DNA from: Neobacillus niacini
GTDB taxonomy: Bacteria > Bacillota > Bacilli > Bacillales > Cytobacillaceae
Length of the DNA stretch: 55,435 bases
NCBI RefSeq assembly: GCF_023715785.1
Contig: NZ_JAMBOX010000023.1
Span: forward strand, 1 to 55,435
Reading direction: 5' to 3'
Below, one piece after another: positions 16,510 to 25,013 of this stretch. Position numbers and translations under genes: made by a program. The stretch's first letter is position 1. Each line of letters begins with the position of its first letter. The notes beneath the pieces were generated by a model that saw only the letters and a list, made by a program, of their open reading frames with translations, ran no database searches and was not told where the DNA came from.

Positions 16510-17487
16510 ATGTCAAGAAAAGTATTGGTACTCGGAGAAGTTCGTGACGGATCCTTACGTAATGTATCTTTCGAAGCAGTTGCTGCAGCAAAAACAGTAG
16601 CAGAAGGCGGAGAAGTTGTCGGTGTTTTAATTGGTGATGCAGTAAGCAGCCTAGGTGTGGAGCTGGTGAAATATGGCGCCGACCGCGTAGTGGTTGTTGA
16701 AGAAGAAAAATTAAAGCAATATACGTCTGATGGATATTCTCAAGCTTTGTTGGCTGTTGTGGATCAAGAGCAGCCTGAAGGCCTGGTATTCGGACATACT
16801 GCATTGGGTAAAGACCTGTCTCCAAAAATTGCTGCCAAGCTTGGGTCCGGTTTGATTTCTGATGCAACTGCAGTAGAAGTCGCTGGCGGTAATGTTGTGT
16901 TCACACGTCCGATTTACTCCGGTAAAGCGTTTGAGAAGAAAATCGTGACCGATGGGTTAATTTTTGCAACGGTTCGTCCAAATAACATTGCACCGCTTGA
17001 AAAAGATGAAAGCAGAACTGGGGAAGTCTCTTCCCTTTCCGTAGAAATCAAAGACCTTCGCGCCATCATTAAAGAAGTGGTACGAAAAGCAACCGAAGGC
17101 GTTGACTTAAGTGAAGCGAAAGTCGTTGTTTCCGGCGGACGCGGTGTCAAGAGTGAAAAAGGCTTTGCTCCACTTAAAGAATTGGCGGACGTATTGGGAG
17201 GTGCCGTAGGTGCTTCCCGCGGTGCCTGTGACGCTGAATATTGCGATTACTCGCTGCAAATTGGCCAAACAGGTAAGGTTGTAACACCTGACCTCTATAT
17301 CGCTTGCGGCATTTCCGGTGCCATCCAGCACCTTGCCGGCATGTCCAATTCCAAAGTCATCGTGGCCATTAACAAGGACCCTGAAGCAAACATCTTCAAG
17401 GTGGCCGATTACGGCATCGTCGGTGACCTGTTCGAAGTGGTGCCAATGTTGACGGAAGAGTTTAAAAAGCTGAAAGTTCACCAATAA
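16510..17487 (+). CDS. etfA: Electron transfer flavoprotein alpha subunit
   Basis: A 325-residue EtfA. The N-terminal ETF domain includes PEGLVFGHTALGKDLSPKIA. The C-terminal FAD domain carries VVSGGRGVKS, GASRGACDAEY, QIGQTGKVVTPDLYIACGIS and VAINKDPEANIF, the usual FAD-contact motifs. It forms the heterodimer with EtfB that passes electrons to the quinone pool. AGGAGG precedes the ATG. A dispersed hairpin repeat and a terminator close the transcript. Confidence 0.96.
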   Translation: MSRKVLVLGEVRDGSLRNVSFEAVAAAKTVAEGGEVVGVLIGDAVSSLGVELVKYGADRVVVVEEEKLKQYTSDGYSQALLAVVDQEQPEGLVFGHTALGKDLSPKIAAKLGSGLISDATAVEVAGGNVVFTRPIYSGKAFEKKIVTDGLIFATVRPNNIAPLEKDESRTGEVSSLSVEIKDLRAIIKEVVRKATEGVDLSEAKVVVSGGRGVKSEKGFAPLKELADVLGGAVGASRGACDAEYCDYSLQIGQTGKVVTPDLYIACGISGAIQHLAGMSNSKVIVAINKDPEANIFKVADYGIVGDLFEVVPMLTEEFKKLKVHQ

Positions 17488-17500
17488 TAAGAAAAGCGGA

Positions 17501-17601
17501 AGCGCCTTGACCAGGGGCGACAGGCATAAGACGAGCCGGCGAGAAGGTTGCTCTTTAACCTTCTTGACGGATTGGCTTATGACCCCGAGCCCCTAGGCGC
17601 T
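17501..17601. repeat. Imperfect long palindrome, likely dispersed Bacillaceae repeat
   Basis: Nested matching arms (AGCGCC/GGCGCT, AGGGGC/GCCCCT, CATAAG/CTTATG, GAGAAGGTT/AACCTTCTT) make a long imperfect hairpin of about 100 bases directly after etfA. I recall similar GC-rich palindromes between genes in many Bacillus-like genomes. It is much more GC-rich than usual intergenic DNA here and codes for nothing evident. Confidence 0.65.
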
Positions 17602-17623
17602 GTAGCTGGCCAATAATATAGGG

Positions 17624-17650
17624 GCGAGCGGAACAGTTCCGCTCGCTTTT
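17624..17650 (+). terminator. Terminator of the fad-etf operon
   Basis: An 11-base perfect stem, GCGAGCGGAAC with GTTCCGCTCGC (17624-17646), followed by TTTT. Confidence 0.85.
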
Positions 17651-17733
17651 ATCATGGCTTTTGCATAGAATAGTTACGGGTAAAAAGGGAAAATTATTTG
17701 CGAGACAGATTATTAGCGTGTAAATGCTAACAA

Positions 17734-17742
17734 TGTTATACT
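17734..17742 (+). promoter_or_regulatory. Extended -10 promoter of trxA
   Basis: TG, one base, then TATACT (17737-17742), 39 bases before trxA; there is no good -35. The extended -10 fits a sigma-A promoter independent of the etf operon. Confidence 0.45.
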
Positions 17743-17781
17743 TTCGTTAGTATTTAAGTTATTTTTTAGGAGGTCAATAAA

Positions 17782-18096
17782 ATGGCTATTGCACACTTAA
17801 CCGATCAAAATTTCACTGCTGAAACAGGCTCAGGCACTGTTCTGGTAGATTTCTGGGCACCATGGTGCGGACCTTGTAAAATGATTGCACCTGTATTGGA
17901 AGAGCTTGACGCAGAATTGGGCGAAAAAATTAGAATTACAAAGCTTGATGTGGATGAAAATCCGCAAACAGCCGCTAACTTTGGCGTCATGAGCATTCCG
18001 ACTTTGTTGGTATTTAAAAATGGCGAAGTCGTTGACAAGGTTGTCGGCTTCCAGCCAAAAGACGCATTGGCAAGCGTTCTGCAAAAACACATTTAA
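17782..18096 (+). CDS. trxA: Thioredoxin
   Basis: A 104-residue thioredoxin with the active site WCGPCK (about residues 28-33), the preceding LVDFWAPW strand and the cis-proline loop MSIPTLLVF. It reduces protein disulfides in the cytoplasm using thioredoxin reductase. AGGAGG precedes the ATG. It has its own promoter and terminator, so it is a single-gene unit. Confidence 0.97.
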   Translation: MAIAHLTDQNFTAETGSGTVLVDFWAPWCGPCKMIAPVLEELDAELGEKIRITKLDVDENPQTAANFGVMSIPTLLVFKNGEVVDKVVGFQPKDALASVLQKHI

Positions 18097-18107
18097 GTTG
18101 TGTACAC

Positions 18108-18140
18108 AAACCTCAGCATTGGGCTGGGGTTTATTTTTTT
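18108..18140 (+). terminator. trxA terminator
   Basis: Stem AAACCTCAGC with GCTGGGGTTT (18108-18132), followed by a T-rich run. Confidence 0.85.
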
Positions 18141-18223
18141 TACCTGTAAACTCCTACTTCCATAAAGAGAATTAATGCTATAAAATTTAAAGATAACCAT
18201 TTGACGGAGAGGAGCCGGCATTT

Positions 18224-19999
18224 ATGAATGAAATAATCAAACAGAAGCTGACACTACTGCCCGACCAGCCTGGCTGCTACTTAATGAAAGACCGTCAGGG
18301 AACCATTATTTATGTCGGGAAAGCAAAAGTCTTAAAAAACCGCGTCCGTTCCTACTTCACCGGATCGCATGACGGCAAAACATTTAGGCTTGTGAATGAA
18401 ATCGAAGACTTTGAGTATATTGTTACTTCATCCAATATTGAAGCACTGCTTTTGGAATTAAACCTGATTAAAAAATATGATCCAAAATATAACGTCATGC
18501 TCAAGGATGATAAGACCTACCCGTTTATTAAACTGACGGCAGAACGTCATCCCAAGCTGATTATTACCAGGAAAGTCAAAAAGGACAAGGGAAAATACTT
18601 TGGACCTTATCCGAATGTGGGAGCAGCAAATGAAACTAAAAAACTGCTCGATCGGATTTATCCGCTGCGCAAATGTTCAACCCTGCCTGACAGGGTCTGC
18701 CTGTATTACCATTTGGGCCAGTGCCTGGCACCATGTGTCAATCAGGTGGAGGAAGAGCAGTATAAACAGATGACCGATGAGATTTCCCGGTTTTTAAACG
18801 GCGGCTATAAAGAAATTAAAAAGGAATTATCGGAAAGAATGACGGCGGCTGCCGAAGAACTCGATTTTGAGCGGGCCAAAGAATATCGCGATAAAATCGT
18901 CCATATTGAAACAATTATGGAAAAGCAAAAAATCACGATGACTGATTTTACTGACCGCGATGTATTTGGCTATGCGGTCGATAAAGGCTGGATGTGCGTC
19001 CAAGTCTTTTTTGTCCGCCAAGGCAAGCTGATAGAACGCGATGTTTCGATGTTCCCGGTTTACAATGAACCGGAGGAAGAAATCCTGACGTTCCTTGGCC
19101 AATTTTATCAACAGTCCAATCACTTTAAGCCGAAGGAAATACTGATTCAAGACGATGTTGATTTGCAGATGGCGGAACAGCTGCTGGAAGTAAAGATTCT
19201 CCAGCCGCAACGCGGGCAAAAAAAGGACCTCGTCAAAATGGCGATAAAAAATGCAAAAATTGCGTTGACGGAAAAGTTCTCTCTAATTGAAAAAGATGAA
19301 GAGCGAACCATCAAGGCTGTCGAAAACCTGGGCGAGGCGATTGGCATCTATACGCCGCATCGGATTGAGGCATTTGACAACTCCAATATTCAAGGAACCG
19401 ACCCTGTTTCGGCGCTGGTGGTATTTATCGATGGGAAACCGAATAAACGGGAATATCGCAAATATAAGATTAAGTCTGTTAAAGGGCCGGATGATTACGA
19501 ATCGATGCGGGAAGTGACGAGAAGAAGATACTCTCGGGTGTTAAAGGAGAATTTGCCGCTGCCTGACTTGATTATTATCGACGGTGGTAAAGGCCATGTC
19601 GAGGCAGTCCGCGATGTCCTGGAAAATGAGTTGGGCTTGGACATCCCGCTTTCCGGCTTGGTGAAGGATGAAAAGCACCGGACATCACAGCTTTTGTATG
19701 GGAATCCACTGGAGATTGTTCCTTTGGCGCGAAACAGCCAGGAATTTTACCTGCTGCAGCGAATTCAGGACGAGGTGCACCGGTTTGCGATCACCTTCCA
19801 TCGACAAACCCGAGGAAAAACTGCATTTCAGTCAATACTGGATGATATCCCTGGAATCGGCGAAAAGCGAAAAAAACAGCTGCTAAAGGAGTTTGGCTCT
19901 GTCAAAAAGATGAAGGAAGCGACCTTGGAAGAATTCAGGGCAGCCGGACTTCCGCTTCCCGTCGCTGAAGAATTAATGAAAAAACTACAGTCACAGTGA
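18224..19999 (+). CDS. uvrC: UvrABC system protein C
   Basis: A 591-residue excinuclease subunit. The N-terminal GIY-YIG nuclease (GCYLMKDRQGTIIYVGKAK) makes the 3' incision. It is followed by a cysteine-bearing region, the UVR domain (about 200-235, RMTAAAEELDFERAKEYRDK) and the RNase H-like domain (EAFDNSNIQGTDPVSALVVF, IIDGGKGH) that makes the 5' incision. The C-terminal tandem helix-hairpin-helix (DDIPGIGEKRKKQLL) is intact. It acts with UvrA and UvrB in nucleotide excision repair. GAGAGGAG precedes the ATG. Confidence 0.97.
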   Translation: MNEIIKQKLTLLPDQPGCYLMKDRQGTIIYVGKAKVLKNRVRSYFTGSHDGKTFRLVNEIEDFEYIVTSSNIEALLLELNLIKKYDPKYNVMLKDDKTYPFIKLTAERHPKLIITRKVKKDKGKYFGPYPNVGAANETKKLLDRIYPLRKCSTLPDRVCLYYHLGQCLAPCVNQVEEEQYKQMTDEISRFLNGGYKEIKKELSERMTAAAEELDFERAKEYRDKIVHIETIMEKQKITMTDFTDRDVFGYAVDKGWMCVQVFFVRQGKLIERDVSMFPVYNEPEEEILTFLGQFYQQSNHFKPKEILIQDDVDLQMAEQLLEVKILQPQRGQKKDLVKMAIKNAKIALTEKFSLIEKDEERTIKAVENLGEAIGIYTPHRIEAFDNSNIQGTDPVSALVVFIDGKPNKREYRKYKIKSVKGPDDYESMREVTRRRYSRVLKENLPLPDLIIIDGGKGHVEAVRDVLENELGLDIPLSGLVKDEKHRTSQLLYGNPLEIVPLARNSQEFYLLQRIQDEVHRFAITFHRQTRGKTAFQSILDDIPGIGEKRKKQLLKEFGSVKKMKEATLEEFRAAGLPLPVAEELMKKLQSQ

Positions 20000-20028
20000 T
20001 TGTCAGTAAAAACAGGCTATGCTATAAT
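20000..20028 (+). promoter_or_regulatory. Sigma-A promoter of the lysC leader
   Basis: TTGTCA (20000-20005), 17 bases, TATAAT (20023-20028), immediately after uvrC. It drives the lysine riboswitch leader. Confidence 0.8.
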
Positions 20029-20068
20029 AAGTTGAAAATTTAATAATCTATCACTTTTATGCGTTAAA

Positions 20069-20250
20069 GTGAAGGTAGAGGTGCGAGCTTCAAGAGTAAA
20101 GGTCCGGAGAAGAATGAGCTTCAAGGATGGGCTTTGAAAGGGGATGTTCGCCGAAGTAGAGAAAGGCTCATAGCTTTTTCTGCTGGTTCTGTATTGAATA
20201 AATGCAGGATTGTCAGGACTTCGGTCTTGGAGAGCTATCTTTTATTGTTT
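20069..20250 (+). promoter_or_regulatory. Lysine riboswitch (L-box)
   Basis: The leader contains conserved L-box blocks in order: GTAGAGGTGCGAGCTTCAAG, AGTAAAGGTCCGGAG, GGGCTTTGAAAGGGG, ATGTTCGCCGAAG, CTGGTTCTG, GTCAGGACTTCGGTC and GGAGAGCTATCTT. These form the five-helix lysine sensor upstream of lysC. A perfect terminator hairpin lies about 30 bases further on. Bound lysine favours termination, so aspartokinase falls when lysine is plentiful. Confidence 0.95.
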
Positions 20251-20280
20251 GCACAGGAATCTATTTTTTTGTGTTTAGTT

Positions 20281-20312
20281 AAGCAATGAGAGACTCTCTC
20301 ATTGCTTTTTTG
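20281..20312 (+). terminator. Riboswitch-controlled attenuator of lysC
   Basis: A perfect 13-base inverted repeat, AAGCAATGAGAGA with TCTCTCATTGCTT (20281-20307), followed by T residues. It sits between the aptamer and the lysC start. Confidence 0.85.
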
Positions 20313-20371
20313 TGTTTTTTAAGAGTAAAAGCAAAAGATAGCTAAGAGGAAAACTGAAAGTAGGGGAAGAG

Positions 20372-21589
20372 ATGGGTTTAATTGTACAGAAATTTGGCGG
20401 AACATCCGTTGGCAGCATTGAACGAATTTTAAATGTTACCGAGCGTATACGTGAAGAAACTGTGAGGGGAAATCAGGTTGTTGTAGTCGTCTCGGCTATG
20501 GGAAAAACGACTGATCAGCTTGTAGGTATGGCGAAGGAACTTTCACCGCAGCCAAATAAGCGGGAAATGGATATGCTGCTCTCGACTGGCGAGCAGGTGA
20601 CGATCGCGCTGCTGTCGATGGCATTAAATGCGAAAGGGCTTCCGGCTGTCTCTTTTACTGGCTGGCAAGCAGGCATTGAAACTGAACCGATCCATGGCAA
20701 TGCCAGAATTTCCAACATCAAAACGGAATCAATCAGGGAGCAGCTTGATGCAGGCAAGGTTGTCATCGTTGCAGGGTTCCAAGGAATAACGGAAGACGGT
20801 GAAATTACTACGCTAGGGCGCGGTGGGTCAGATACCACAGCCGTTGCACTTGCAGCCGCATTAAAAGCAGATAAGTGTGATATCTATACGGATGTGACCG
20901 GCGTGTATACAACCGACCCACGGTACATAAAGGACGCGCGTAAATTGCTATCCGTTTCCTATGATGAAATGCTGGAGCTTGCCAATCTTGGCGCGGGCGT
21001 GCTGCATCCTAGAGCGGTGGAGTTTGCCAAGAACTATGAGGTCCGCCTGGAGGTTCGGTCAAGTATAGAAAAAACAGAAGGTACAGTAATTGAGGGGGAA
21101 GCATCGATGGAACAAAATTTAGTTGTCCGTGGAGTCGCGTTTGAAGATGAAATTACAAGGGTGACAGTGCTCGGACTTACCAACTCGTTAACAAGCTTGT
21201 CGACAATTTTTACGACATTGGCAAGAAATCATATTAACGTGGATATTATTATTCAAAGTACAACTGAAGCTGGAACTGCCAATCTGTCGTTCTCGATTCA
21301 CACCAATGATTGGCTCGAAACCTTAAATGTTCTCGAAGAAAACAAGGAGTTGCTGGGTTATGAGCAGCTTGATGCCGAAAACAAGCTTGCGAAGGTTTCA
21401 ATTGTCGGATCCGGAATGATTTCCAATCCGGGAGTAGCCGCGCAAATGTTCGAGGTCCTTGCGTCCCACAACATCCCAATCAAAATGGTAAGCACCTCCG
21501 AAATCAAAGTCTCAGCAGTCGTCGAAGAAAAACACATGCTCCCAGCAGTCGAGGCACTGCACAAAGCATTCGAACTAGGCAATCAATAA
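20372..21589 (+). CDS. lysC: Aspartate kinase (lysine-sensitive, LysC type)
   Basis: A 405-residue aspartokinase that phosphorylates aspartate in the first step of lysine, threonine and methionine synthesis. The kinase domain carries KFGGTSVGS, TTLGRGGSDTTAVALAAAL and TDVTGVYTTDP. Two C-terminal ACT domains (about 265-400; SIVGSGMISNPGVAA) bind lysine. It is close to B. subtilis aspartokinase II throughout. An in-frame internal start should also yield the beta subunit. Controlled by the upstream lysine riboswitch; monocistronic. Confidence 0.96.
   Translation: MGLIVQKFGGTSVGSIERILNVTERIREETVRGNQVVVVVSAMGKTTDQLVGMAKELSPQPNKREMDMLLSTGEQVTIALLSMALNAKGLPAVSFTGWQAGIETEPIHGNARISNIKTESIREQLDAGKVVIVAGFQGITEDGEITTLGRGGSDTTAVALAAALKADKCDIYTDVTGVYTTDPRYIKDARKLLSVSYDEMLELANLGAGVLHPRAVEFAKNYEVRLEVRSSIEKTEGTVIEGEASMEQNLVVRGVAFEDEITRVTVLGLTNSLTSLSTIFTTLARNHINVDIIIQSTTEAGTANLSFSIHTNDWLETLNVLEENKELLGYEQLDAENKLAKVSIVGSGMISNPGVAAQMFEVLASHNIPIKMVSTSEIKVSAVVEEKHMLPAVEALHKAFELGNQ
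21107..21589 (+). CDS. lysC: Aspartokinase II beta subunit (internal in-frame start)
   Basis: The ATG at 21107, codon 246 of lysC, begins MEQNLVVRGVAFEDEITRV, with GAGGGGGAA seven bases upstream. In B. subtilis the same internal start (Met246 region) makes the separate beta subunit that pairs with the full-length alpha chain. The conserved Shine-Dalgarno sequence and methionine suggest the same arrangement. The product would be the 160-residue regulatory ACT part only. Confidence 0.75.
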   Translation: MEQNLVVRGVAFEDEITRVTVLGLTNSLTSLSTIFTTLARNHINVDIIIQSTTEAGTANLSFSIHTNDWLETLNVLEENKELLGYEQLDAENKLAKVSIVGSGMISNPGVAAQMFEVLASHNIPIKMVSTSEIKVSAVVEEKHMLPAVEALHKAFELGNQ

Positions 21590-21600
21590 AAATCAAAAAT

Positions 21601-21704
21601 GGTGTCAGGCACCACTTGTGGACAAATGTCCTTGTGCGGCGGACGTAGTTGTCCGCCGTACAAGGACATTTTCGGGATTTTGTCTTTTTGTGGTGCCTGA
21701 CACC
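21601..21704. repeat. Nested inverted repeat (GGTGTCAGGCACCAC type)
   Basis: An outer arm, GGTGTCAGGCACCAC (21601-21615), is perfectly inverted at 21690-21704. Inside lies a second hairpin: AATGTCCTTGT (21625-21635) with ACAAGGACATT (21660-21670) and CGGCGGAC with GTCCGCCG. I recognise the GGTGTCAGGCACC arm as a dispersed intergenic repeat of Bacillus-type genomes. Placed between convergent lysC and yslB, it may also end both transcripts. Confidence 0.75.
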
Positions 21705-21714
21705 AAATTCCAAA

Positions 21715-22167
21715 TTATGGTTGGTCTTTCCGGTCCCACTTGACGGTAAAGAGAACTTTGTTGGATTTTTTGATTGGGTGCTCGAAGGTTTCGGCAATGG
21801 CATCCTTCTGTTGTTCGATTTGCTGGGCAAGGAAGCCTGCTTCGAGCTGGAAGAAGTGTTCTGCTTTTGCTTTGACTCGGGAGACAATGAGCGGGCTTTC
21901 GAGCTCTAGTTCCAGGACATTTTTTGTTTCATTTTTAATGGCCAGCTCTCCCCAAGAGGCCTTGGTGAAGAATTCAATAATTAGTTCCATGGTTTCCAAC
22001 GGATATTTTCGTGCAAGACGTTTACCGGCCCAATATAAAATTTCAGGTGTATCTTTTCCTAGAATCTCGGGCAGCAGGACTTCTCTAATTAGTTCATAAC
22101 CAAACATCGAGATGCTTCTTGGTTCCAATGTAATTGCATCTTGATCTGCAACAGGACTATTTTTCAT
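21715..22167 (-). CDS. yslB: YslB-family protein (DUF2507)
   Basis: A 150-residue cytoplasmic protein. SMFGYELIREVLLPEILGKD, YWAGKRLARKYPLE, FQLEAGFLAQQIE and KVLFTVKWDRKD match the DUF2507 family, whose B. subtilis member YslB lies next to sdhC. The fold resembles V4R-type small-molecule-binding domains; no function is established. The ATG at 22167 has GTGGGG before it; the GTG at 22179 lies within that site. Confidence 0.88.
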   Translation of the reverse strand: MKNSPVADQDAITLEPRSISMFGYELIREVLLPEILGKDTPEILYWAGKRLARKYPLETMELIIEFFTKASWGELAIKNETKNVLELELESPLIVSRVKAKAEHFFQLEAGFLAQQIEQQKDAIAETFEHPIKKSNKVLFTVKWDRKDQP

Positions 22168-22234
22168 ACGTTTCCCCACTTTCTATCATTCTATTATATA
22201 CAATTTGGGGCGAATTTCAGTACCGGTTTACCCG

Positions 22235-22248
22235 AGAAAGCGTTTACA
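22235..22248. promoter_or_regulatory. Possible CcpA (cre) box upstream of sdhCAB
   Basis: AGAAAGCGTTTACA matches the cre consensus TGWAANCGNTNWCA in all but the first base. It lies in the yslB-sdhC gap, about 230 bases before the predicted sdh promoter. Carbon control of sdh is plausible but the distance is large. The rest of the 420-base gap holds an ATTGCCAA/TTGGCAAT inverted repeat (22309-22352) and AT-rich DNA. Confidence 0.35.
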
Positions 22249-22467
22249 TTGAAAATGGAATTTTTTACTATGGTAAAATACCTTCCATTTTTTATCGTCA
22301 TAATTATCATTGCCAATTGAGGGGTAATTTCATTAAGTAAAATGTTGGCAATTAAAAAGTAAAATCCACAAGCACCTCGGTTCGGAGAGATTTGTTTTCG
22401 ACTCTATTATAATATCAATATATTTAAAAAATTTTATTTTTTCTATCGTATTTATGTATCCGTTTCC

Positions 22468-22496
22468 TTGACGCTCTATGATGTTGGGAGTAAAAT
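22468..22496 (+). promoter_or_regulatory. Sigma-A promoter of sdhCAB
   Basis: TTGACG (22468-22473), 17 bases, TAAAAT (22491-22496), 91 bases before sdhC. It lies within an N-terminally extended reading frame, which supports the shorter sdhC start. Confidence 0.7.
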
Positions 22497-22587
22497 GGAC
22501 ATGTCACATAATTGTCACAGTGTTGTAGGTTTTGGGGGATTTATGAAACCTAACAGCATTTTTTTAAAACTTAAAGGGGGTAAATCA

Positions 22588-23196
22588 ATGGCGGGGAATC
22601 GCGAATTTTTTAATCGGAGATTGCATTCGCTGCTCGGGGTCATTCCGATTGGGCTATTTCTTTTGCAGCACCTTACAGTGAACCACTTCGCAACAGATGG
22701 TGTGGATGCCTTCAACAAGGCAGCAAACTTTATGGGGAATCTTCCATTCCGTTATGTCCTAGAGACAGTAGTAATCTATTTACCATTGCTTTTTCATGCA
22801 ATCTATGGGCTGTATATCGCATTTACAGCAAAAAACAATGTTAGCAGATTTGGACATTTCAGAAACTGGATGTTCCTAGTGCAGCGTATTACAGGCGTTA
22901 TTACTCTTATATTTATTACTTGGCATGTTTGGGAAACTCGTGTAGCTGCGGCATTTGGGGCAGAAGTCAACTTCCAAATGATGCAGGATATTTTATCTTC
23001 GCCATTAATGTTTGCATTTTATGTAGTCGGAATACTTTCGGCCATTTTCCATTTTGCAAACGGACTATGGTCATTCTTGGTTAGCTGGGGCATCACGCAA
23101 TCTCCGCGTTCACAAGCCATTTCTACATATTTTACAATGGCGGTTTTTGTTCTTCTTTCGATTGTAGGAATACAGACTTTGTTGGCATTTGTTTAA
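22588..23196 (+). CDS. sdhC: Succinate dehydrogenase cytochrome b558 subunit
   Basis: A 202-residue membrane anchor, the length of B. subtilis SdhC, with five hydrophobic helices. Histidines in or near them (RRLHSLLG, QHLTVNHF, FHAIYGLY, TWHVWE, IFHFANG) include the axial ligands of two b hemes. It binds SdhA-SdhB to the membrane and reduces menaquinone. AAAGGGGG precedes the ATG at 22588. First gene of the sdhCAB operon. Confidence 0.95.
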   Translation: MAGNREFFNRRLHSLLGVIPIGLFLLQHLTVNHFATDGVDAFNKAANFMGNLPFRYVLETVVIYLPLLFHAIYGLYIAFTAKNNVSRFGHFRNWMFLVQRITGVITLIFITWHVWETRVAAAFGAEVNFQMMQDILSSPLMFAFYVVGILSAIFHFANGLWSFLVSWGITQSPRSQAISTYFTMAVFVLLSIVGIQTLLAFV

Positions 23197-23239
23197 AAAA
23201 TTTGGCCAATCTAGGATTTGGATTAGGGAGTGAGTCAGA

Positions 23240-24991
23240 ATGAGTAAGGGTAAGGTGATCATCGTTGGCGGCGGATTGGCCGGCTTGATGGCAACAATTA
23301 AAGTTGCGGAGCACGGAACACCTGTAGAATTGTTTTCGCTGGTTCCTGTTAAGCGCTCTCACTCTGTTTGTGCCCAGGGCGGTATTAATGGAGCAGTAAA
23401 TACAAAAGGTGAAGGGGATTCCCCGTGGATCCACTTTGATGATACGATTTATGGCGGAGATTTCTTGGCGAACCAGCCTCCTGTTAAAGCAATGTGTGAG
23501 GCGGCACCGGGCATTATTAATCTATTTGACCGGATGGGTGTTATGTTTAACCGTACGCCGGAAGGACTACTAGACTTCCGTCGTTTCGGAGGCACTCAGC
23601 ACCACCGTACAGCGTTTGCCGGCGCTACAACAGGTCAGCAATTGCTTTACGCTTTGGACGAGCAAGTACGCCGACATGAGGTAGAAGGCCTTGTTACCAA
23701 ATATGAGGGCTGGGAGTTCCTTGGCGCTATTGTAGATGATGAAGGCGTCTGCCGCGGAATTGTCGCTCAAGACTTGAAAACAATGGAAATCAAATCATTT
23801 GCTGCTGATGCAGTTATCATGGCAACCGGCGGACCTGGGATTATTTTTGGAAAATCGACGAACTCGGTCATTAACACTGGTTCTGCTGCTTCCATCGTCT
23901 ATCAGCAGGGTGCCTATTATGCAAACGGTGAGATGATTCAAATTCACCCAACCGCTATCCCTGGGGATGACAAATTGCGTCTGATGAGTGAATCGGCACG
24001 TGGTGAAGGCGGCCGTGTATGGACCTACAAAGACGGCAAACCTTGGTACTTCCTTGAAGAAAAATACCCGGCATACGGAAACCTTGTACCACGGGATATT
24101 GCAACACGTGAAATTTTCGATGTCTGCGTTAACCAAAAACTTGGCGTAAACGGCGAAAACATGGTATTCCTTGATTTATCCCATAAGGATCCGCATGAAT
24201 TGGATGTAAAGCTTGGCGGAATTATTGAGATTTATGAAAAATTTGTTGGTGATGACCCGCGTAAAGTTCCAATGAAGATTTTTCCTGCTGTTCACTATTC
24301 AATGGGCGGACTATGGGTTGACTATGAACAAATGACAAACATACCGGGGCTATTTGCTGCCGGGGAATGCGATTACTCTCAGCACGGTGCAAACCGTTTA
24401 GGAGCCAACTCCCTTCTTTCTGCCGTATACGGCGGAATGGTGGCAGGACCGAATGCAGTTAATTATATTAATGGTCTTGAAAAAAGTTCCGATGCCGTTG
24501 CTTCTACTGTTTTTGACCGCCATGTTAAAGAACAGGAAGAAAAGTGGAATAACATTATGTCTTTAAATGGTACTGAAAACGCCTATGTTCTCCATAAAGA
24601 GTTGGGCGAATGGATGACAGATAACGTTACCGTTGTGCGTTTCAATGATAAGCTTTTAAAAACAGATGATAAAATTCAAGAGCTTATGGAACGCTATCAA
24701 AATATTAACATCAATGACACATCCAAATGGAGCAACCAAGGAGCGGCATTTACAAGACAGCTGCAAAACATGCTTCAATTGGCACGGGTTATTACGCTTG
24801 GTGCATACAACCGTAATGAAAGCCGCGGTGCTCATTATAAACCTGAATTCCCTGAACGTAATGATGAGGAATTCATGAAGACAACAATGGCTAAATTTGT
24901 TGATGCTAAATCTGCTCCGGCCTTCCATTATGAAGATATCGATGTTTCCTTGATCAAACCGCGGAAGCGCGATTATACAACAAAACACTAA
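23240..24991 (+). CDS. sdhA: Succinate dehydrogenase flavoprotein subunit
   Basis: A 583-residue flavoprotein. The N-terminal dinucleotide fold (IIVGGGLAGLMATIKVAEHG) and the HSVCAQGGINGA segment with the FAD-linked histidine are visible. So are the substrate and catalytic regions (HPTAIPG, ESARGEGGRVW, HYSMGGLWVD, GANRLGANSLLSAVYGG). It oxidises succinate to fumarate in the TCA cycle and respiration. GGGAGTG precedes the ATG. Confidence 0.98.
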   Translation: MSKGKVIIVGGGLAGLMATIKVAEHGTPVELFSLVPVKRSHSVCAQGGINGAVNTKGEGDSPWIHFDDTIYGGDFLANQPPVKAMCEAAPGIINLFDRMGVMFNRTPEGLLDFRRFGGTQHHRTAFAGATTGQQLLYALDEQVRRHEVEGLVTKYEGWEFLGAIVDDEGVCRGIVAQDLKTMEIKSFAADAVIMATGGPGIIFGKSTNSVINTGSAASIVYQQGAYYANGEMIQIHPTAIPGDDKLRLMSESARGEGGRVWTYKDGKPWYFLEEKYPAYGNLVPRDIATREIFDVCVNQKLGVNGENMVFLDLSHKDPHELDVKLGGIIEIYEKFVGDDPRKVPMKIFPAVHYSMGGLWVDYEQMTNIPGLFAAGECDYSQHGANRLGANSLLSAVYGGMVAGPNAVNYINGLEKSSDAVASTVFDRHVKEQEEKWNNIMSLNGTENAYVLHKELGEWMTDNVTVVRFNDKLLKTDDKIQELMERYQNININDTSKWSNQGAAFTRQLQNMLQLARVITLGAYNRNESRGAHYKPEFPERNDEEFMKTTMAKFVDAKSAPAFHYEDIDVSLIKPRKRDYTTKH

Positions 24992-25013
24992 AGGGAAAGG
25001 GGAGTAGACAATT

